The notes: a model not told the origin generated them from the sequence alone. A DNA stretch of 64,000 nt from Candidatus Cloacimonadota bacterium (GCA_021108395.1 JAIOQZ010000058.1:1-64000), one strand, 5' to 3'. Numbered from the stretch's first letter, positions 10,123 to 18,858 are shown. Translations and numbers: made by a program.

Positions 10123-11025
10123 CTAACTCATCAACGCGCCCAGCGCGATGGAGTACAGTTTGCTGCGGGCGCTGTCGCCGCGAGAGGTGAGGAGCGAGGG
10201 CTTGCGGGTGCCCATCACCACTGCGGCGCTCTCGGCTCCACCCAGTTTTGTCAGGCTCTTGTAGAACACATTGCCCGCATCGAGATTGGGCATCAGGATG
10301 CAGTCGGCGTCGCCGGCGACGGAGCTTTTGATGCCCTTGATGCGGCAGCTCTCCGCGTCAATCGCCAGATCGAGCGCCAGGGGGCCGTCAATAACGCCGC
10401 CCTCAATCTGCCCGCGCTGGCTCATTTTGGTGAGCAAGGCGGCATGAACGCTCGACTCGATTCGGGGGTTCACCTTCTCGGTCGGGGCCACTACGGCAAT
10501 TTTGGGGTTGTCGATGCCAATGTTGTGCGCCGTGTGAATGAGGTTTTTAGCTATTTGCACCTTCTGGGCAAGATCGGGCTGTGGGATGATGGCCACGTCG
10601 CTGATGATTAGCAGCTTATGGTAGGAGGGAACTTCAATCACGGCAATATGTGCGAGGATTGAGCCGGGGTCGATGAGGCCGCGTTTTTTGTTGAGCAAAG
10701 CCTTGAGATACTTGTCGGAGGAGATAAGGCCCTTCATGATGAAGTCGGCGTCGCCGGAATTAACCATATCGACCGCGATGGCGCCAGAGGATATTTCATC
10801 GGATTCGTGAACGACCTGAAACTTGCCTGGGTCGATGCCTTCGACCTGGCACACTTGTTTGATGCAGGTCTCGTCGCCGATCATAGTTGCGTCAACGATG
10901 CCGCGGTCGATAGCTTCGGAGATGGCGCAGATGGAATGCTTGTCCTGTCCGCAGGCGACAACGACACGTTTTCTGGGTTTGGATGCGGCCAGTTCAATTA
11001 TATGATCGAGCCGAGTGATGTTCAT
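10123..11025 (-). CDS. ptb: Phosphate butyryltransferase / phosphate acetyltransferase family enzyme
   Basis: Transfers an acyl group between CoA and inorganic phosphate, normally paired with a butyrate or acetate kinase for ATP formation. The 300-residue protein matches the short PTA/PTB family: SGDADFIMKGLISSDKYLKALLN, IIPQPDLAQKVQIAKN, EKVNPRIESSVHAALLTKM, GVIDGPLALDLAID and LMPNLDAGNVFYKSL. The length favours Ptb over the longer acetyltransferases, but acyl specificity cannot be read from sequence. No kinase gene is nearby. It leads the ptb-rpiB-glyA set and implies a fermentative metabolism. Confidence 0.88.
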   Translation of the reverse strand: MNITRLDHIIELAASKPRKRVVVACGQDKHSICAISEAIDRGIVDATMIGDETCIKQVCQVEGIDPGKFQVVHESDEISSGAIAVDMVNSGDADFIMKGLISSDKYLKALLNKKRGLIDPGSILAHIAVIEVPSYHKLLIISDVAIIPQPDLAQKVQIAKNLIHTAHNIGIDNPKIAVVAPTEKVNPRIESSVHAALLTKMSQRGQIEGGVIDGPLALDLAIDAESCRIKGIKSSVAGDADCILMPNLDAGNVFYKSLTKLGGAESAAVVMGTRKPSLLTSRGDSARSKLYSIALGALMS

Positions 11026-11183
11026 GCACTCCTCCGGATATCAAGTGGAAATTATCGTCATTGTCAGTCTTGCCGATGGCGTGTCAAGCATTTCCTGCTT
11101 TCCACGGGACGCCTGCTCTGGCTGGTTCAAACTTGACAAACCCACGCCTCATGGCTGAAGTGGAAAAGTGAGAAGGAGGCAGC

Positions 11184-11636
11184 ATGCGTCGCACCGACAA
11201 AGAACTAACCGACCGCACGGCTATCGAGGACATCCTGCGTCACGCCCAGGTGTGCCGACTGGCCATGTTCGATGGCGCCGAACCATACATCGTCCCGCTC
11301 AACTACGGCTACACAGACGGCTGTCTTTACTTTCACAGTGCGTTGCAGGGCCGCAAGCTCGACATTTTACGCCAACACCCGCGTGTCTGCTTCGAGGTGA
11401 GCGCCGATATGGCTCTGGTGCGCACCGCAAAAAGCTGGAGCATGGACTACGACTGCGTTATCGGCTGGGGCGAGGTGGAGATTGTCGAGGACGCCAGCGC
11501 CAAACGCGCCGCGCTGGACGTGCTGGTGCGCCACTACGCCGAGCCCTGGAATTACCCCGCGGCAACCGTTGACCGCACCTGCGTGCTGTGCCTGCGCATC
11601 GAGCGCATGACGGGGAAGCGCTCGCGGCACGATTGA
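11184..11636 (+). CDS. Pyridoxamine 5'-phosphate oxidase-like flavoprotein (NimA type)
   Basis: The 150 residues form a split-barrel FMN-binding protein of the PNPOx-like/NimA group. The order is DRTAIEDILRHAQVCRLAMFDGAEPYIVPLNYGY, YFHSALQGRKLDILRQHPRVCFEV, then SVIGWGEVEIV-type strands and a C-terminal segment with EPWNYPAATVDRTCVLCLRIERMTGK. Relatives reduce small heterocycles, including nitroimidazoles, or bind flavin or haem. The substrate here is unknown. AGAAGGAGG before the ATG gives a strong start. It lies 126 bp upstream of the thiol-redox operon on the same strand and may be co-regulated. Confidence 0.82.
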   Translation: MRRTDKELTDRTAIEDILRHAQVCRLAMFDGAEPYIVPLNYGYTDGCLYFHSALQGRKLDILRQHPRVCFEVSADMALVRTAKSWSMDYDCVIGWGEVEIVEDASAKRAALDVLVRHYAEPWNYPAATVDRTCVLCLRIERMTGKRSRHD

Positions 11637-11714
11637 CCAGCGTAGCTTCATTCTCACCTCTGACCACATTTCACCACAGAAATTACCAATTCGCTTTTTT
11701 TAACTTGTCAAATA

Positions 11715-11728
11715 TTATGTCTGCATAA
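11715..11728 (+). promoter_or_regulatory. Candidate MarR operator before the thiol-redox operon
   Basis: TTATG-TCTG-CATAA is a short perfect palindrome 34 bp before the glutaredoxin ATG, just after a TTGTCA hexamer (11705-11710) that could be a -35 box. MarR proteins often bind such sites to repress their own operon. Proposed from position and symmetry only. Confidence 0.4.
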
Positions 11729-11762
11729 AGATTGACGATATGAAATATTTCGGAGGTGAACC

Positions 11763-12008
11763 ATGGAAAAGCGCGTAGTCGTATTCAGTACGCCCACCTG
11801 CGCATGGTGTACGAAGTTGAAGAGCTATCTGCGGCAGCACAACATCCGTTTCAAGGACATCGATGTTTCGAGGAACCAGTCCGCCGCACGCGATATGGTA
11901 AACAAAACCGGCCAGCAGGGCGTTCCCCAGATGTGGGTGAACAATCAGCCGGTGGTGGGTTTCGACAAGACAAAAATCAACCGCCTGCTGGGTATTGGAG
12001 GGCAATGA
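11763..12008 (+). CDS. Glutaredoxin-like protein
   Basis: An 81-residue thioredoxin-fold protein with redox motif Cys13-Ala-Trp-Cys16 (FSTPTCAWCTKLKSYL), cis-proline segment GVPQMWVNNQPVVGFD and a C-terminal helix. It belongs to the small glutaredoxin/NrdH-like group that reduces disulfides; the CAWC centre is a variant of the common CPWC/CPYC. CGGAGGTGA before the start is close to perfect. Its TGA overlaps the ATG of the MarR gene, and all five genes to 14146 are coupled this way, so it is the first product of one operon. Confidence 0.9.
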   Translation: MEKRVVVFSTPTCAWCTKLKSYLRQHNIRFKDIDVSRNQSAARDMVNKTGQQGVPQMWVNNQPVVGFDKTKINRLLGIGGQ

Positions 12009-12466
12009 TGAAACGCAAATCCGTCGAGCGGCTTTCTGGCCTGTACCGCGAGATGCAGGGCCTGTTCAACGAGTGTGACCTGAAGCAGCGCGGCTGCGTG
12101 AACATCGGCCGTATGGAGTGCAGCTTGCTTCAATATCTCTACAAGGGCGACAAACCGACCTGCATGAACGACCTGAGCATTCACCTGTGTGTGTCCCACA
12201 GCCGCATCACGCGCATCGTGGACAACCTGGTGAAAAAAGAACTTGTACAGCGCTATCCCAGCGAGAAAGACCGGCGCCGGTGGTACTCGGAGATTACCGA
12301 AAAGGGCAAGCTGGTGGCGCGACAGTCCGAGGTTGACCGCGTTAACCTGCTCGAACGCATCTTCGATGGTGTGCCCAACGAAAAACGCAATGAGCTAACC
12401 AGTTACCTTGACGCCTTTGTGCAGGCGTTCCGCAACGCAATAACCGAGAAGGAGAAATTGAAATGA
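12005..12466 (+). CDS. MarR family transcriptional regulator
   Basis: About 153 residues with the MarR winged-helix layout: a helical N-terminus, MNDLSIHLCVSHSRITRIVDNLVKKELVQRYPSEKDRRRWYSEITEKGK (recognition helix and wing with the DRR motif), then a C-terminal dimerisation helix. Cysteines in NECDLKQRGCVN and at MECSLL could sense oxidants or electrophiles, as in OhrR-type members. The start is the ATGATG at 12005/12008 overlapping the glutaredoxin stop. Likely autoregulates the operon; the ligand is unknown. Confidence 0.88.
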   Translation: MMKRKSVERLSGLYREMQGLFNECDLKQRGCVNIGRMECSLLQYLYKGDKPTCMNDLSIHLCVSHSRITRIVDNLVKKELVQRYPSEKDRRRWYSEITEKGKLVARQSEVDRVNLLERIFDGVPNEKRNELTSYLDAFVQAFRNAITEKEKLK

Positions 12467-12894
12467 GCGTGGTTTCCACAATAACCTATACCGATGGCCT
12501 CAGCTTTGACGTCGAGGTGAACGGCCATCATTTCGACATCGACGCCGACGCCAAATATGGCGGCAAGGATCGCGGCCCCAAGCCGATGCCGCTGCTTCTT
12601 AGCGCCCTGGGCGGTTGCTCGGGGATGGACACCGTATCGATACTCAGGAAGATGAAGTTCGCCGATTTCAAGCTGAAGGTGGAGGTTGAGGGCGAGTATT
12701 CGACTGGCGATCATCCGCACATATATGAGAGCATCGAAGCTCGCTATTATTTCGAGGGCGAGGGGCTGGTGGAGGATAAGGTCAAGCACGCCATCAAGCT
12801 CTCGATGACTCAATACTGCGGCGTAAAGGCCATGTTAGACAAAGCCGCCGACATCACTTGGAAGATATTCATCAACGGACGGGAGGTTTCATGA
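12463..12894 (+). CDS. OsmC family peroxide-reducing protein
   Basis: The 143-residue OsmC-fold protein has the two conserved cysteines in LGGCSGMDTVSILRKMK and MTQYCGVKAML, which form the thiol peroxidase centre. It looks closer to the YhfA-type OsmC group than to Ohr. It probably reduces organic or fatty-acid hydroperoxides in the cytoplasm using thiol reductants. It overlaps the MarR gene and the next gene by four bases each. A MarR-OsmC pair plus three thioredoxin-fold proteins points to a peroxide or thiol-stress role. Confidence 0.88.
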   Translation: MSVVSTITYTDGLSFDVEVNGHHFDIDADAKYGGKDRGPKPMPLLLSALGGCSGMDTVSILRKMKFADFKLKVEVEGEYSTGDHPHIYESIEARYYFEGEGLVEDKVKHAIKLSMTQYCGVKAMLDKAADITWKIFINGREVS

Positions 12895-13730
12895 AGCATC
12901 TGCTGATAATCGCAATGCTGTTGACAGCGTTCGCCCTGCAAGGGGAAGTGATTTCGGTTATCCCAGAAACTGCGCAGTCCACTCACGAAAGCAAGGACAT
13001 GGGCGTGATGATAATCACGGATGCCCAGTGCGCCGACAGCGACGCCATGCTCGCGTTGCTCGATAAACTGTCAGCAGATTATCCCGATATTGTCTTCATC
13101 GAGTTCAATCTTGACACAGAAGGTTTCGAGGAAGCCAAACGGCAAGTTGGCGCTCTCGAAGAACCGATGTTCATATTTTATGTCGGTGGCGGCGTGCAGG
13201 ATGAGATTCGCGGCGTGCAGACGGAGGACGAGTTGCGCGCCAGGCTCGATGCTCTGCGGGTTAGCTGGAAAGAAAAACTTGCCGCCCGTATCGGGTTCAA
13301 GCAGACTATGGACTTCACGCTGAATGACCTGGACGGCAATGAAGTGACTCTGAGCGAACTCGAAGGGCTCATCATCCTCGATTTCTGGGCCACATGGTGT
13401 CCGCCATGTCGCGCCGAAATCCCAGTATTGCAGCAGCTTCTGGACGAGCACGGCGAACGGGGGCTGGTTGTCGTTGGCGTGAGCGCCGAAGACGCGCAGA
13501 CCGTGAAGGACTGGGTGGCAGAGCAACGCGAGAACGGCGTGGCAATGGATTACTATCTGCTCATCGACTCTGAGCGGACAGTCAGCGAGCAGTATGGCAT
13601 AAAAAGCATCCCCACCACCTATTTTATCGCGCCAAACGGAGACCTCCTTCAAAAGCACAGTGGCTTCTCGCCAGAGATGGAACCGGGCTTTCGCGCCACG
13701 ATTGAAGAACACCTGCCGGAGGGAAAATGA
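12891..13730 (+). CDS. Exported TlpA-like thiol-disulfide protein with two thioredoxin folds
   Basis: Start at the ATG overlapping the OsmC stop, with GGGAGG upstream; a signal peptide follows (MKHLLIIAMLLTAFALQG). Residues about 36-122 form a first thioredoxin-like domain with a single Cys47 in DAQCADSD, so it lacks a CxxC pair. Residues about 140-275 form a TlpA/ResA-type domain with Cys170-Pro-Pro-Cys173 (DFWATWCPPCRAEIP), a VVGVSAEDAQTV segment and the cis-proline IPTTYFIAPNG. Total 279 residues. Probably reduces protein disulfides in the periplasm. The first domain may be a docking surface; that is inference. Confidence 0.88.
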   Translation: MKHLLIIAMLLTAFALQGEVISVIPETAQSTHESKDMGVMIITDAQCADSDAMLALLDKLSADYPDIVFIEFNLDTEGFEEAKRQVGALEEPMFIFYVGGGVQDEIRGVQTEDELRARLDALRVSWKEKLAARIGFKQTMDFTLNDLDGNEVTLSELEGLIILDFWATWCPPCRAEIPVLQQLLDEHGERGLVVVGVSAEDAQTVKDWVAEQRENGVAMDYYLLIDSERTVSEQYGIKSIPTTYFIAPNGDLLQKHSGFSPEMEPGFRATIEEHLPEGK

Positions 13731-14146
13731 AGAAGCTCACCATTATCATCGCGCTGGGGCTGTTGCTGGGCCTCACAGCCTGTGGCGCCAGTGACGACAA
13801 TGAAGCTGTGGAAGCCGCCACGGCAGAAGTTCACGAAGGCAATTACACCGTCCTCACCGCCGCTGCCTTCGACGATTTCATTGCCGAGGGGCGCACCGTC
13901 GTCGATTTCTGGGCGCCCTGGTGTCCGCCGTGCCGCCAGCTTGCGCCCATCTTCATCGAACTATCCCACGAGATCGAGGGCGTTCGCTTCGGCAAGCTCG
14001 ACACGGACGACCATCCGTCCATTCCGCAACGCTACCGCATCACCGGCATACCCACGCTCATCGTCTTTGAAGACGGAGTGGAAGTGGATCGCGTGGTGGG
14101 GCTACAAGGCAAGGAAGAACTGAAGCGAGTGATTGCCGGTAACTGA
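13727..14146 (+). CDS. Thioredoxin-domain lipoprotein
   Basis: The 139-residue lipoprotein has lipobox LTAC with Cys19 as the lipidation site, a short acidic linker, then a thioredoxin domain with Cys66-Pro-Pro-Cys69 (VVDFWAPWCPPCRQLAP) and cis-proline ITGIPTLIVFEDG. The CPPC centre replaces the usual CGPC and tends to give a different redox potential. It ends the five-gene operon, overlapping the TlpA-like gene by four bases. Probably membrane-anchored, in the periplasm. Confidence 0.9.
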   Translation: MKKLTIIIALGLLLGLTACGASDDNEAVEAATAEVHEGNYTVLTAAAFDDFIAEGRTVVDFWAPWCPPCRQLAPIFIELSHEIEGVRFGKLDTDDHPSIPQRYRITGIPTLIVFEDGVEVDRVVGLQGKEELKRVIAGN

Positions 14147-14164
14147 ACTGAGTGAAACTACTAT

Positions 14165-14195
14165 AGCCGCTTCATTCGTGGAGCGGCTGTTTCTT
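14165..14195 (+). terminator. Terminator of the thiol-redox operon
   Basis: AGCCGCT (14165-14171) pairs with AGCGGCT (14182-14188) and is followed by GTTTCTTCT. The right arm lies inside the last codons of the convergent gene that ends at 14172. Confidence 0.6.
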
Positions 14196-15089
14196 CTGGG
14201 GCAGAACAGGATCATAGAAGCCGTCGGCAATCTGCATGTCGATGAGCACACGCGACCCGTTGACGTTGATGTGCCTTCCGTCGGCAAAGAGCGACGAGTC
14301 GGTTATGGCGAGGCGGTAATCCCAAACGTGCTCGGAGATACCGGTGTAGTCGCGCAGATACGTTTCGTATGGCAGCAGCGTCGAACCAGCTACATACTGT
14401 GGCAGGTAGGGGTTTAACACCAGTCTGACCGCAACGCCATGTTCGCTGGCTGTCCGCAGAATTTCGGCAAGCTCTTCGTAGCGTTCCCGAGGAGGCGGGG
14501 GATTCTGAATTCGGCGTCCCTGACTGATGTCATCGAGAATGGCCTGTGTGATGAGCGCGCTGTTCACCCAACTCTGGTCGGCCTGGCGGGACGACATTAT
14601 CTGCGCCCGCAAAAAGAATTCACTGTTATACCGATAGATATGCACCATCTTGCACAATACCCACTCTTTGAAGGATTTCGCACGCAGGAAATCGCTGAAC
14701 CGCTCCGAGGAACCAATGAATACCTTCATCGAGCCTTCGTGTGCCTTGTTCTCCCCTTGCAGGCATTTCATCTCGATGATGAGAAGACGAGGCGCGGCGT
14801 TGTGGTCGAGATAATCGGCGAACAAAATGCCGGCAATTTTGGTGTCCACGGCGTCATAGGCGAGGTTGAAACATGACACGCCGAGTTTCTCTTCCATATA
14901 AGGGGTATAGTATGCTTTGCCGCGTGAATTGCCCATGATAATAACTTCGTTTGTCATGCCGCCGCGATAGAGCCTGGCAAAGCGGAATTCCGAGCCGTAG
15001 AACATGCGGTGCAGCCCCAGAGAGATAATCCTGTCTCCTGCAAAGAATACCAGAAGAAGAACGAGAAGAATGACAATCAGGCGTTTCAT
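14172..15089 (-). CDS. Membrane-anchored SGNH-hydrolase-like partner of MBOAT (DltD/AlgJ type)
   Basis: Start chosen at 15089, where AGGAG precedes an ATG that opens with an N-terminal membrane anchor (MKRLIVILLVLLLVFFAG); the longer frame lacks this. The 305 residues show an SGNH block I (VIIMGNSRG, Ser55) and a C-terminal D-x-x-H pair (Asp270, His273 in DGRHINVNG). This arrangement fits extracytoplasmic acyl-transfer partners of MBOAT proteins. It lies 11 bp after the MBOAT gene in the same operon. Together they probably O-acetylate an exported polysaccharide; the acceptor is unknown. Confidence 0.78.
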   Translation of the reverse strand: MKRLIVILLVLLLVFFAGDRIISLGLHRMFYGSEFRFARLYRGGMTNEVIIMGNSRGKAYYTPYMEEKLGVSCFNLAYDAVDTKIAGILFADYLDHNAAPRLLIIEMKCLQGENKAHEGSMKVFIGSSERFSDFLRAKSFKEWVLCKMVHIYRYNSEFFLRAQIMSSRQADQSWVNSALITQAILDDISQGRRIQNPPPPRERYEELAEILRTASEHGVAVRLVLNPYLPQYVAGSTLLPYETYLRDYTGISEHVWDYRLAITDSSLFADGRHINVNGSRVLIDMQIADGFYDPVLPQKKQPLHE

Positions 15090-15100
15090 GTCTGGGGCTC

Positions 15101-16528
15101 CTAAAATACGAAGTAGATAAAGGCGTTGGCGAAGAAGTTGCCAAAGAGGAAAATGAGCCACAAAAGAACGGAAATGAAGATGACGAACAACCACGGTTTT
15201 TCCGAAACCCTGAACAGGAAGTCGTATTTCTCGTCCAGAATGTCAATGAAGGTCATAAACGCGATGAGGAACAGTCCTTTGACAACGTGCAGCTTATAGC
15301 GAATTTGATAGAGCGAAAAGTCTTCGAGCAGGAATATCTTTTTTCCAATCAGCAGGGCGTCGTCCATGGACTGCGCCCTGAAGAAAATGCGGGTGAGGCA
15401 GGCGATGGCGAACACAATGAAAAGAGCCAGCGCCGTCCGAATGATTTTGGGGCAGCGCAGCCAGTCAAGCAGCCGGCCATATGGCTTGATGATTTGGTTC
15501 TGAATGATGAGAAAAGCGCCGTGCAGTCCGCCCCAGACGACGAAGTGCATGGCCGCGCCGTGCCAGAGGCCGCCAAGCAGCATGGTGATCATGATGTTGC
15601 GGTAGGTGTGCCACTTGCCATGCCTGCTGCCTCCCAGGGGGATGTATAGGTAGTCGCGCAGCCAGGTGGAAAGCGAGATATGCCAGCGCCGCCAGAACTC
15701 GCTCATGGTGGTGGCGAAGTATGGCTTGAAGAAGTTGATGCCGAAGTCGAATCCGAGTATGTGGGCGATGCCGATGGCGATGCTCGAATACCCGCAGAAG
15801 TCGCCATATATCTGGAAAGTGTAGAAAAAGGTTCCGGCCAGCAGCGCAGACGAGGTGAATTGTTGCGGGGTGGCATAGACGATATCGACGATGAGGGCGA
15901 TGGAATCGGCCAGGCCGACCTTGAGAAAATAGCCCCAGACGACCAGCGTGAACCCTTGCAGAAAGCGTTGCGGGTCGAACCGGTGATCCTGGTGAAGCTG
16001 TGGCAGGAACAGGCTGGCGCGAACGATGGGGCCGGCCACAAGCTGGGGGAAGAAGGCCACGAACACGGCGAATCGCAGCAGGAGCGTTTCGGGTTCGAGG
16101 TTGCGGCGGTAGATGTCTATGGTGTAGCTGAGTGTTTGAAACGTGTAGAAAGAGATGCCGACCGGCAGGATAATACGGAGCGTGTGAAGGTTTGGCTGCA
16201 TACCAAACAGCGTCAGGAACGTTGCGGTGGAATCGATGAAGAAATTGAAGTATTTGAAAAAACCCAGCAGGCCGAGGTTGACCGCCAGGCTCAACAGCAA
16301 GAGCCGCTTGCGCACGGCCTGGTTGTCCGTTCTGGCAACGTGCATCCCCACCCAGTAGTCCACCAGTGTCGAGACGATGATGAGGGAAAGGAACCGCCAG
16401 TCCCACCAGGCATAGAACACATAGCTCGACACCAGCATGACGACGAGACGCAGCTTTCCTCGTGTGAGGAAATACAGCACGAAGAATATGCCGAAAAACA
16501 AGAAAAACGCACTACTGTTAAATAACAA
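15101..16528 (-). CDS. MBOAT family O-acyltransferase (AlgI/DltB-like)
   Basis: The 475-residue polytopic membrane protein has about ten hydrophobic segments. It shows the AlgI signature EFWRRWHISLSTWLRDYLYIPLGG (residues 278-300, His283) and the catalytic-type histidines His323 and His336 in GGLWHGAAMHFVVWGGLHG. MBOAT members move acyl groups across the inner membrane onto polysaccharides or teichoic acids. The SGNH partner follows directly. The upstream region runs into the porX terminator, so transcription of this pair starts separately. Confidence 0.93.
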   Translation of the reverse strand: MLFNSSAFFLFFGIFFVLYFLTRGKLRLVVMLVSSYVFYAWWDWRFLSLIIVSTLVDYWVGMHVARTDNQAVRKRLLLLSLAVNLGLLGFFKYFNFFIDSTATFLTLFGMQPNLHTLRIILPVGISFYTFQTLSYTIDIYRRNLEPETLLLRFAVFVAFFPQLVAGPIVRASLFLPQLHQDHRFDPQRFLQGFTLVVWGYFLKVGLADSIALIVDIVYATPQQFTSSALLAGTFFYTFQIYGDFCGYSSIAIGIAHILGFDFGINFFKPYFATTMSEFWRRWHISLSTWLRDYLYIPLGGSRHGKWHTYRNIMITMLLGGLWHGAAMHFVVWGGLHGAFLIIQNQIIKPYGRLLDWLRCPKIIRTALALFIVFAIACLTRIFFRAQSMDDALLIGKKIFLLEDFSLYQIRYKLHVVKGLFLIAFMTFIDILDEKYDFLFRVSEKPWLFVIFISVLLWLIFLFGNFFANAFIYFVF

Positions 16529-16584
16529 CGGGTCTCCAGAAACAAGTATTCAGGTTATCAAAAAATTGTGCAGAGAGCGGTCAA

Positions 16585-16611
16585 GAAAAAAAGCCCGTTG
16601 GGTAACGGGCT
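16585..16611 (-). terminator. Intrinsic terminator after porX
   Basis: On the minus strand AGCCCGTT-ACCC-AACGGGCT is followed by a seven-base T run, 15 bases after the porX stop. It closes the rseP-tgt-panB-unknown-porX operon. Confidence 0.9.
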
Positions 16612-16625
16612 GGCGTGAAACATCG

Positions 16626-18182
16626 CTATTTCTTTGAGCGGCAAACAGCCAGCGGCAGAATCATCTCTTCCATGCTGATACCGCCGTGCTGGAAGGTGCC
16701 GTTGTATTGGCGCTGGTACTGGTGATATGAATTTGGATAGACGAAGTAGTAGTCATCTTTTGCGAAGATGAAGTTATCGACGATGTTCTTGGCCGGCAGG
16801 CCAAAGTCGGATGGCTGCTTCACATGCACTGCGTGTCGGTCTTTGCAGGTAAGGTTGCGGCCTTCCTTGTAACGCACGGTGACGGTGGTGTCGCGGTCGC
16901 CGATGGTTTGCGTAGCGCGATTGACGCGGATCGAGCCGTGGTCGGTGGAGAGAATGACGGTAGCGTCCTGATTGGCAATCTGGCGAAGGGTTTCGTAGAA
17001 GGCGCTATGCATGAACCAGTGCCTGGTGAAGGCGCGCAGAGCTTCCTCGTCCGGGATGGTTTCTTGGAGTATCTGGTCGCGGCTGCGATGATGCGCCAGC
17101 AGGTCGAGAAAATTATAGACCAGCACGACAAGCTTTTCGTGGTTCCACGTGTCCACCTTGCGCAGCACAAAGTTACCCTCTTCGATGTTGAAGATTTTCA
17201 CATACTTCGAGGGCGGATCGAGCTGCAGCCCCAGGTCTGTGATGTGGGCGTCTAACAGTTGGTGTTCGTTGCGGTTGCGGCTGTTGTCATTATCGCTGTT
17301 GTTGGTCCAGTATTCGGGGAAGTTGCGGGCGATGTCGATGGGCAGCAGGCCGCTGAACACGGCGTTGCGCGAATAGGGCGTGGCGGTGGGCAATATCGAG
17401 TAGTAGAGGCTGAGATCGATGTCGAACAGTTCGGCCAGAAACGGCTCGATGGCGAAATACTGGTCCAGCCGCATGCAGTCGAGGATGACGAAATATACCG
17501 GTTTGCCTTCTTCGAGCGCGGGCATCAGGTGCTGGCTGACGAGGTCGAACGAAAGATTTGGCCGCTCGTCACTGCTTATCCAATGCGAGTAGTTGTCGCC
17601 GATGTAATTGCAGAACTCGGTGTTGCTGTTGCGTTTTTCCAGGAAGTGCATCTGCGACAGGTTGGGGTCGTTGATCTCGTCGATAACGATATCCCAGCGG
17701 CAGATGTCGCGGTAAATCTTTGTCCAGTCGTCCCAGTCGGGATCGTCAAAGATACGCTGGTTGAGCTGGGCGGAGAAGCGCGCATATTCCTCGCCGATGC
17801 GGTTCTGGCGGATCTCGTCGGCCTGGAATATCTTCTTCACGGTCATGATAATCTGGTTGGGATTCACCGGCTTGATGAGATAATCGGCAATCTGGCCGGC
17901 GATGGCCCTGTCCATGATGCCTTCTTCTTCGCTCTTTGTCACCATGACGATAGGCAGCGAGGCGTTGATCTTCTTTATCTCCTGAAGAGTGGCCAATCCG
18001 TCGAGGCCAGGCATCTGCTCATCCAGCAGGACAAGGTCGAAGCGTTCGGCCACCACCCTGGCAATGGCGTCTGTGCCGTTCGAGACGGTCGTTAGCTCAT
18101 AGCCCCGCTCTGCGAGAAAGAGCACGAACGGCTTCAGCATCTCCATTTCGTCATCGACCCACAGGATTCTCAGCTTTTGCAT
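16626..18182 (-). CDS. porX: PorX-type response regulator with PglZ phosphodiesterase domain
   Basis: The 518 residues equal the length of Porphyromonas PorX. Residues 1-120 are a receiver with Asp10/Asp11, phospho-acceptor Asp54 (LLDEQMPG), Thr82 and Lys104. A helical linker follows. From about 225 there is an alkaline-phosphatase-fold PglZ domain with ILDCMRLDQ, the PTATPYSRN catalytic threonine motif and STDHGSIRV metal ligands. PorX controls type IX secretion in Bacteroidota through PorY and an ECF sigma factor and cleaves cyclic or linear oligonucleotides. Its presence beside four proteins with matching C-terminal domains supports a T9SS-like pathway here. No porY or sigma gene is in the window. 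Confidence 0.9.
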   Translation of the reverse strand: MQKLRILWVDDEMEMLKPFVLFLAERGYELTTVSNGTDAIARVVAERFDLVLLDEQMPGLDGLATLQEIKKINASLPIVMVTKSEEEGIMDRAIAGQIADYLIKPVNPNQIIMTVKKIFQADEIRQNRIGEEYARFSAQLNQRIFDDPDWDDWTKIYRDICRWDIVIDEINDPNLSQMHFLEKRNSNTEFCNYIGDNYSHWISSDERPNLSFDLVSQHLMPALEEGKPVYFVILDCMRLDQYFAIEPFLAELFDIDLSLYYSILPTATPYSRNAVFSGLLPIDIARNFPEYWTNNSDNDNSRNRNEHQLLDAHITDLGLQLDPPSKYVKIFNIEEGNFVLRKVDTWNHEKLVVLVYNFLDLLAHHRSRDQILQETIPDEEALRAFTRHWFMHSAFYETLRQIANQDATVILSTDHGSIRVNRATQTIGDRDTTVTVRYKEGRNLTCKDRHAVHVKQPSDFGLPAKNIVDNFIFAKDDYYFVYPNSYHQYQRQYNGTFQHGGISMEEMILPLAVCRSKK

Positions 18183-18228
18183 TGGATACCTCTCATGTCG
18201 TTATCGTAAGGGCTGTCCGGGGCGCGAA

Positions 18229-18858
18229 TTATCGCATCCCCTCCATCTCACCGGCTTCTTCCAGGCGTCGCTGGCGCACTCGTATCTCGTCCTTCACCTC
18301 GTCCAGGTTGCGATCCTGGAAGAACACGGCCAGCTTGTAATCGAGCTCCCTGCGGCTACAGTTGAACACGGTCGTCATTCTCTCGATATATTGTTCAACG
18401 AAAACTTCTTTATTCGTTTTCTCCTTTTTTTGCTCCCGTACATCTTTCACCTCATCCCGAAGCTCGGAAGCGGTGAGGCTTGACGCCTTATCGACCCAGC
18501 TTTCGGTTTCCTCGAAGGAGCAGTCTTTCACCATCGGCTTGATGATGTTGAGCTTGTCCATGCCGATGTTAGTCAGTTGCGACTCGACGATATCGAGTTC
18601 GTCAACGAAGAGGTCGTGGATGCCGATGAGACGGGCGGCGAAGCTGCCTGCCATGCCATACTCGCTCTCGACGAATTCCTTGAAATTCTTGTAACCGCGC
18701 AGGCGGAAGGCTTTGGTGCGCTTGATTTCCGAAAGCAGGCTGCCCAGGGCGATGAAGTCGTCTTCGAGACGTTTGCGCAGTGTGGCGACGGCTGCGAACT
18801 TCTCCTCGGTGGTCAGCTCGATGCTCTCTCCGGCGGGGTTGTTATGCGTGTTGTCCAT
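18229..18858 (-). CDS. Conserved-looking hypothetical helical protein
   Basis: I do not recognise the family. The 209-residue product is highly charged and mostly helical, without signal peptide or membrane segment. The N-terminal half (TLRKRLEDDFIALGSLLSEIKRTKAFRLRGYKNFKEFVESEYGMAGSFAARLI split by charged turns) recalls the helix-turn-helix-like N-terminus of DUF3102/ParB-associated proteins. The C-terminal half is a coiled-coil-like charged region. It lies between panB and porX with gaps of 23 and 46 bp, so it is probably co-transcribed with them. Confidence 0.72.
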   Translation of the reverse strand: MDNTHNNPAGESIELTTEEKFAAVATLRKRLEDDFIALGSLLSEIKRTKAFRLRGYKNFKEFVESEYGMAGSFAARLIGIHDLFVDELDIVESQLTNIGMDKLNIIKPMVKDCSFEETESWVDKASSLTASELRDEVKDVREQKKEKTNKEVFVEQYIERMTTVFNCSRRELDYKLAVFFQDRNLDEVKDEIRVRQRRLEEAGEMEGMR

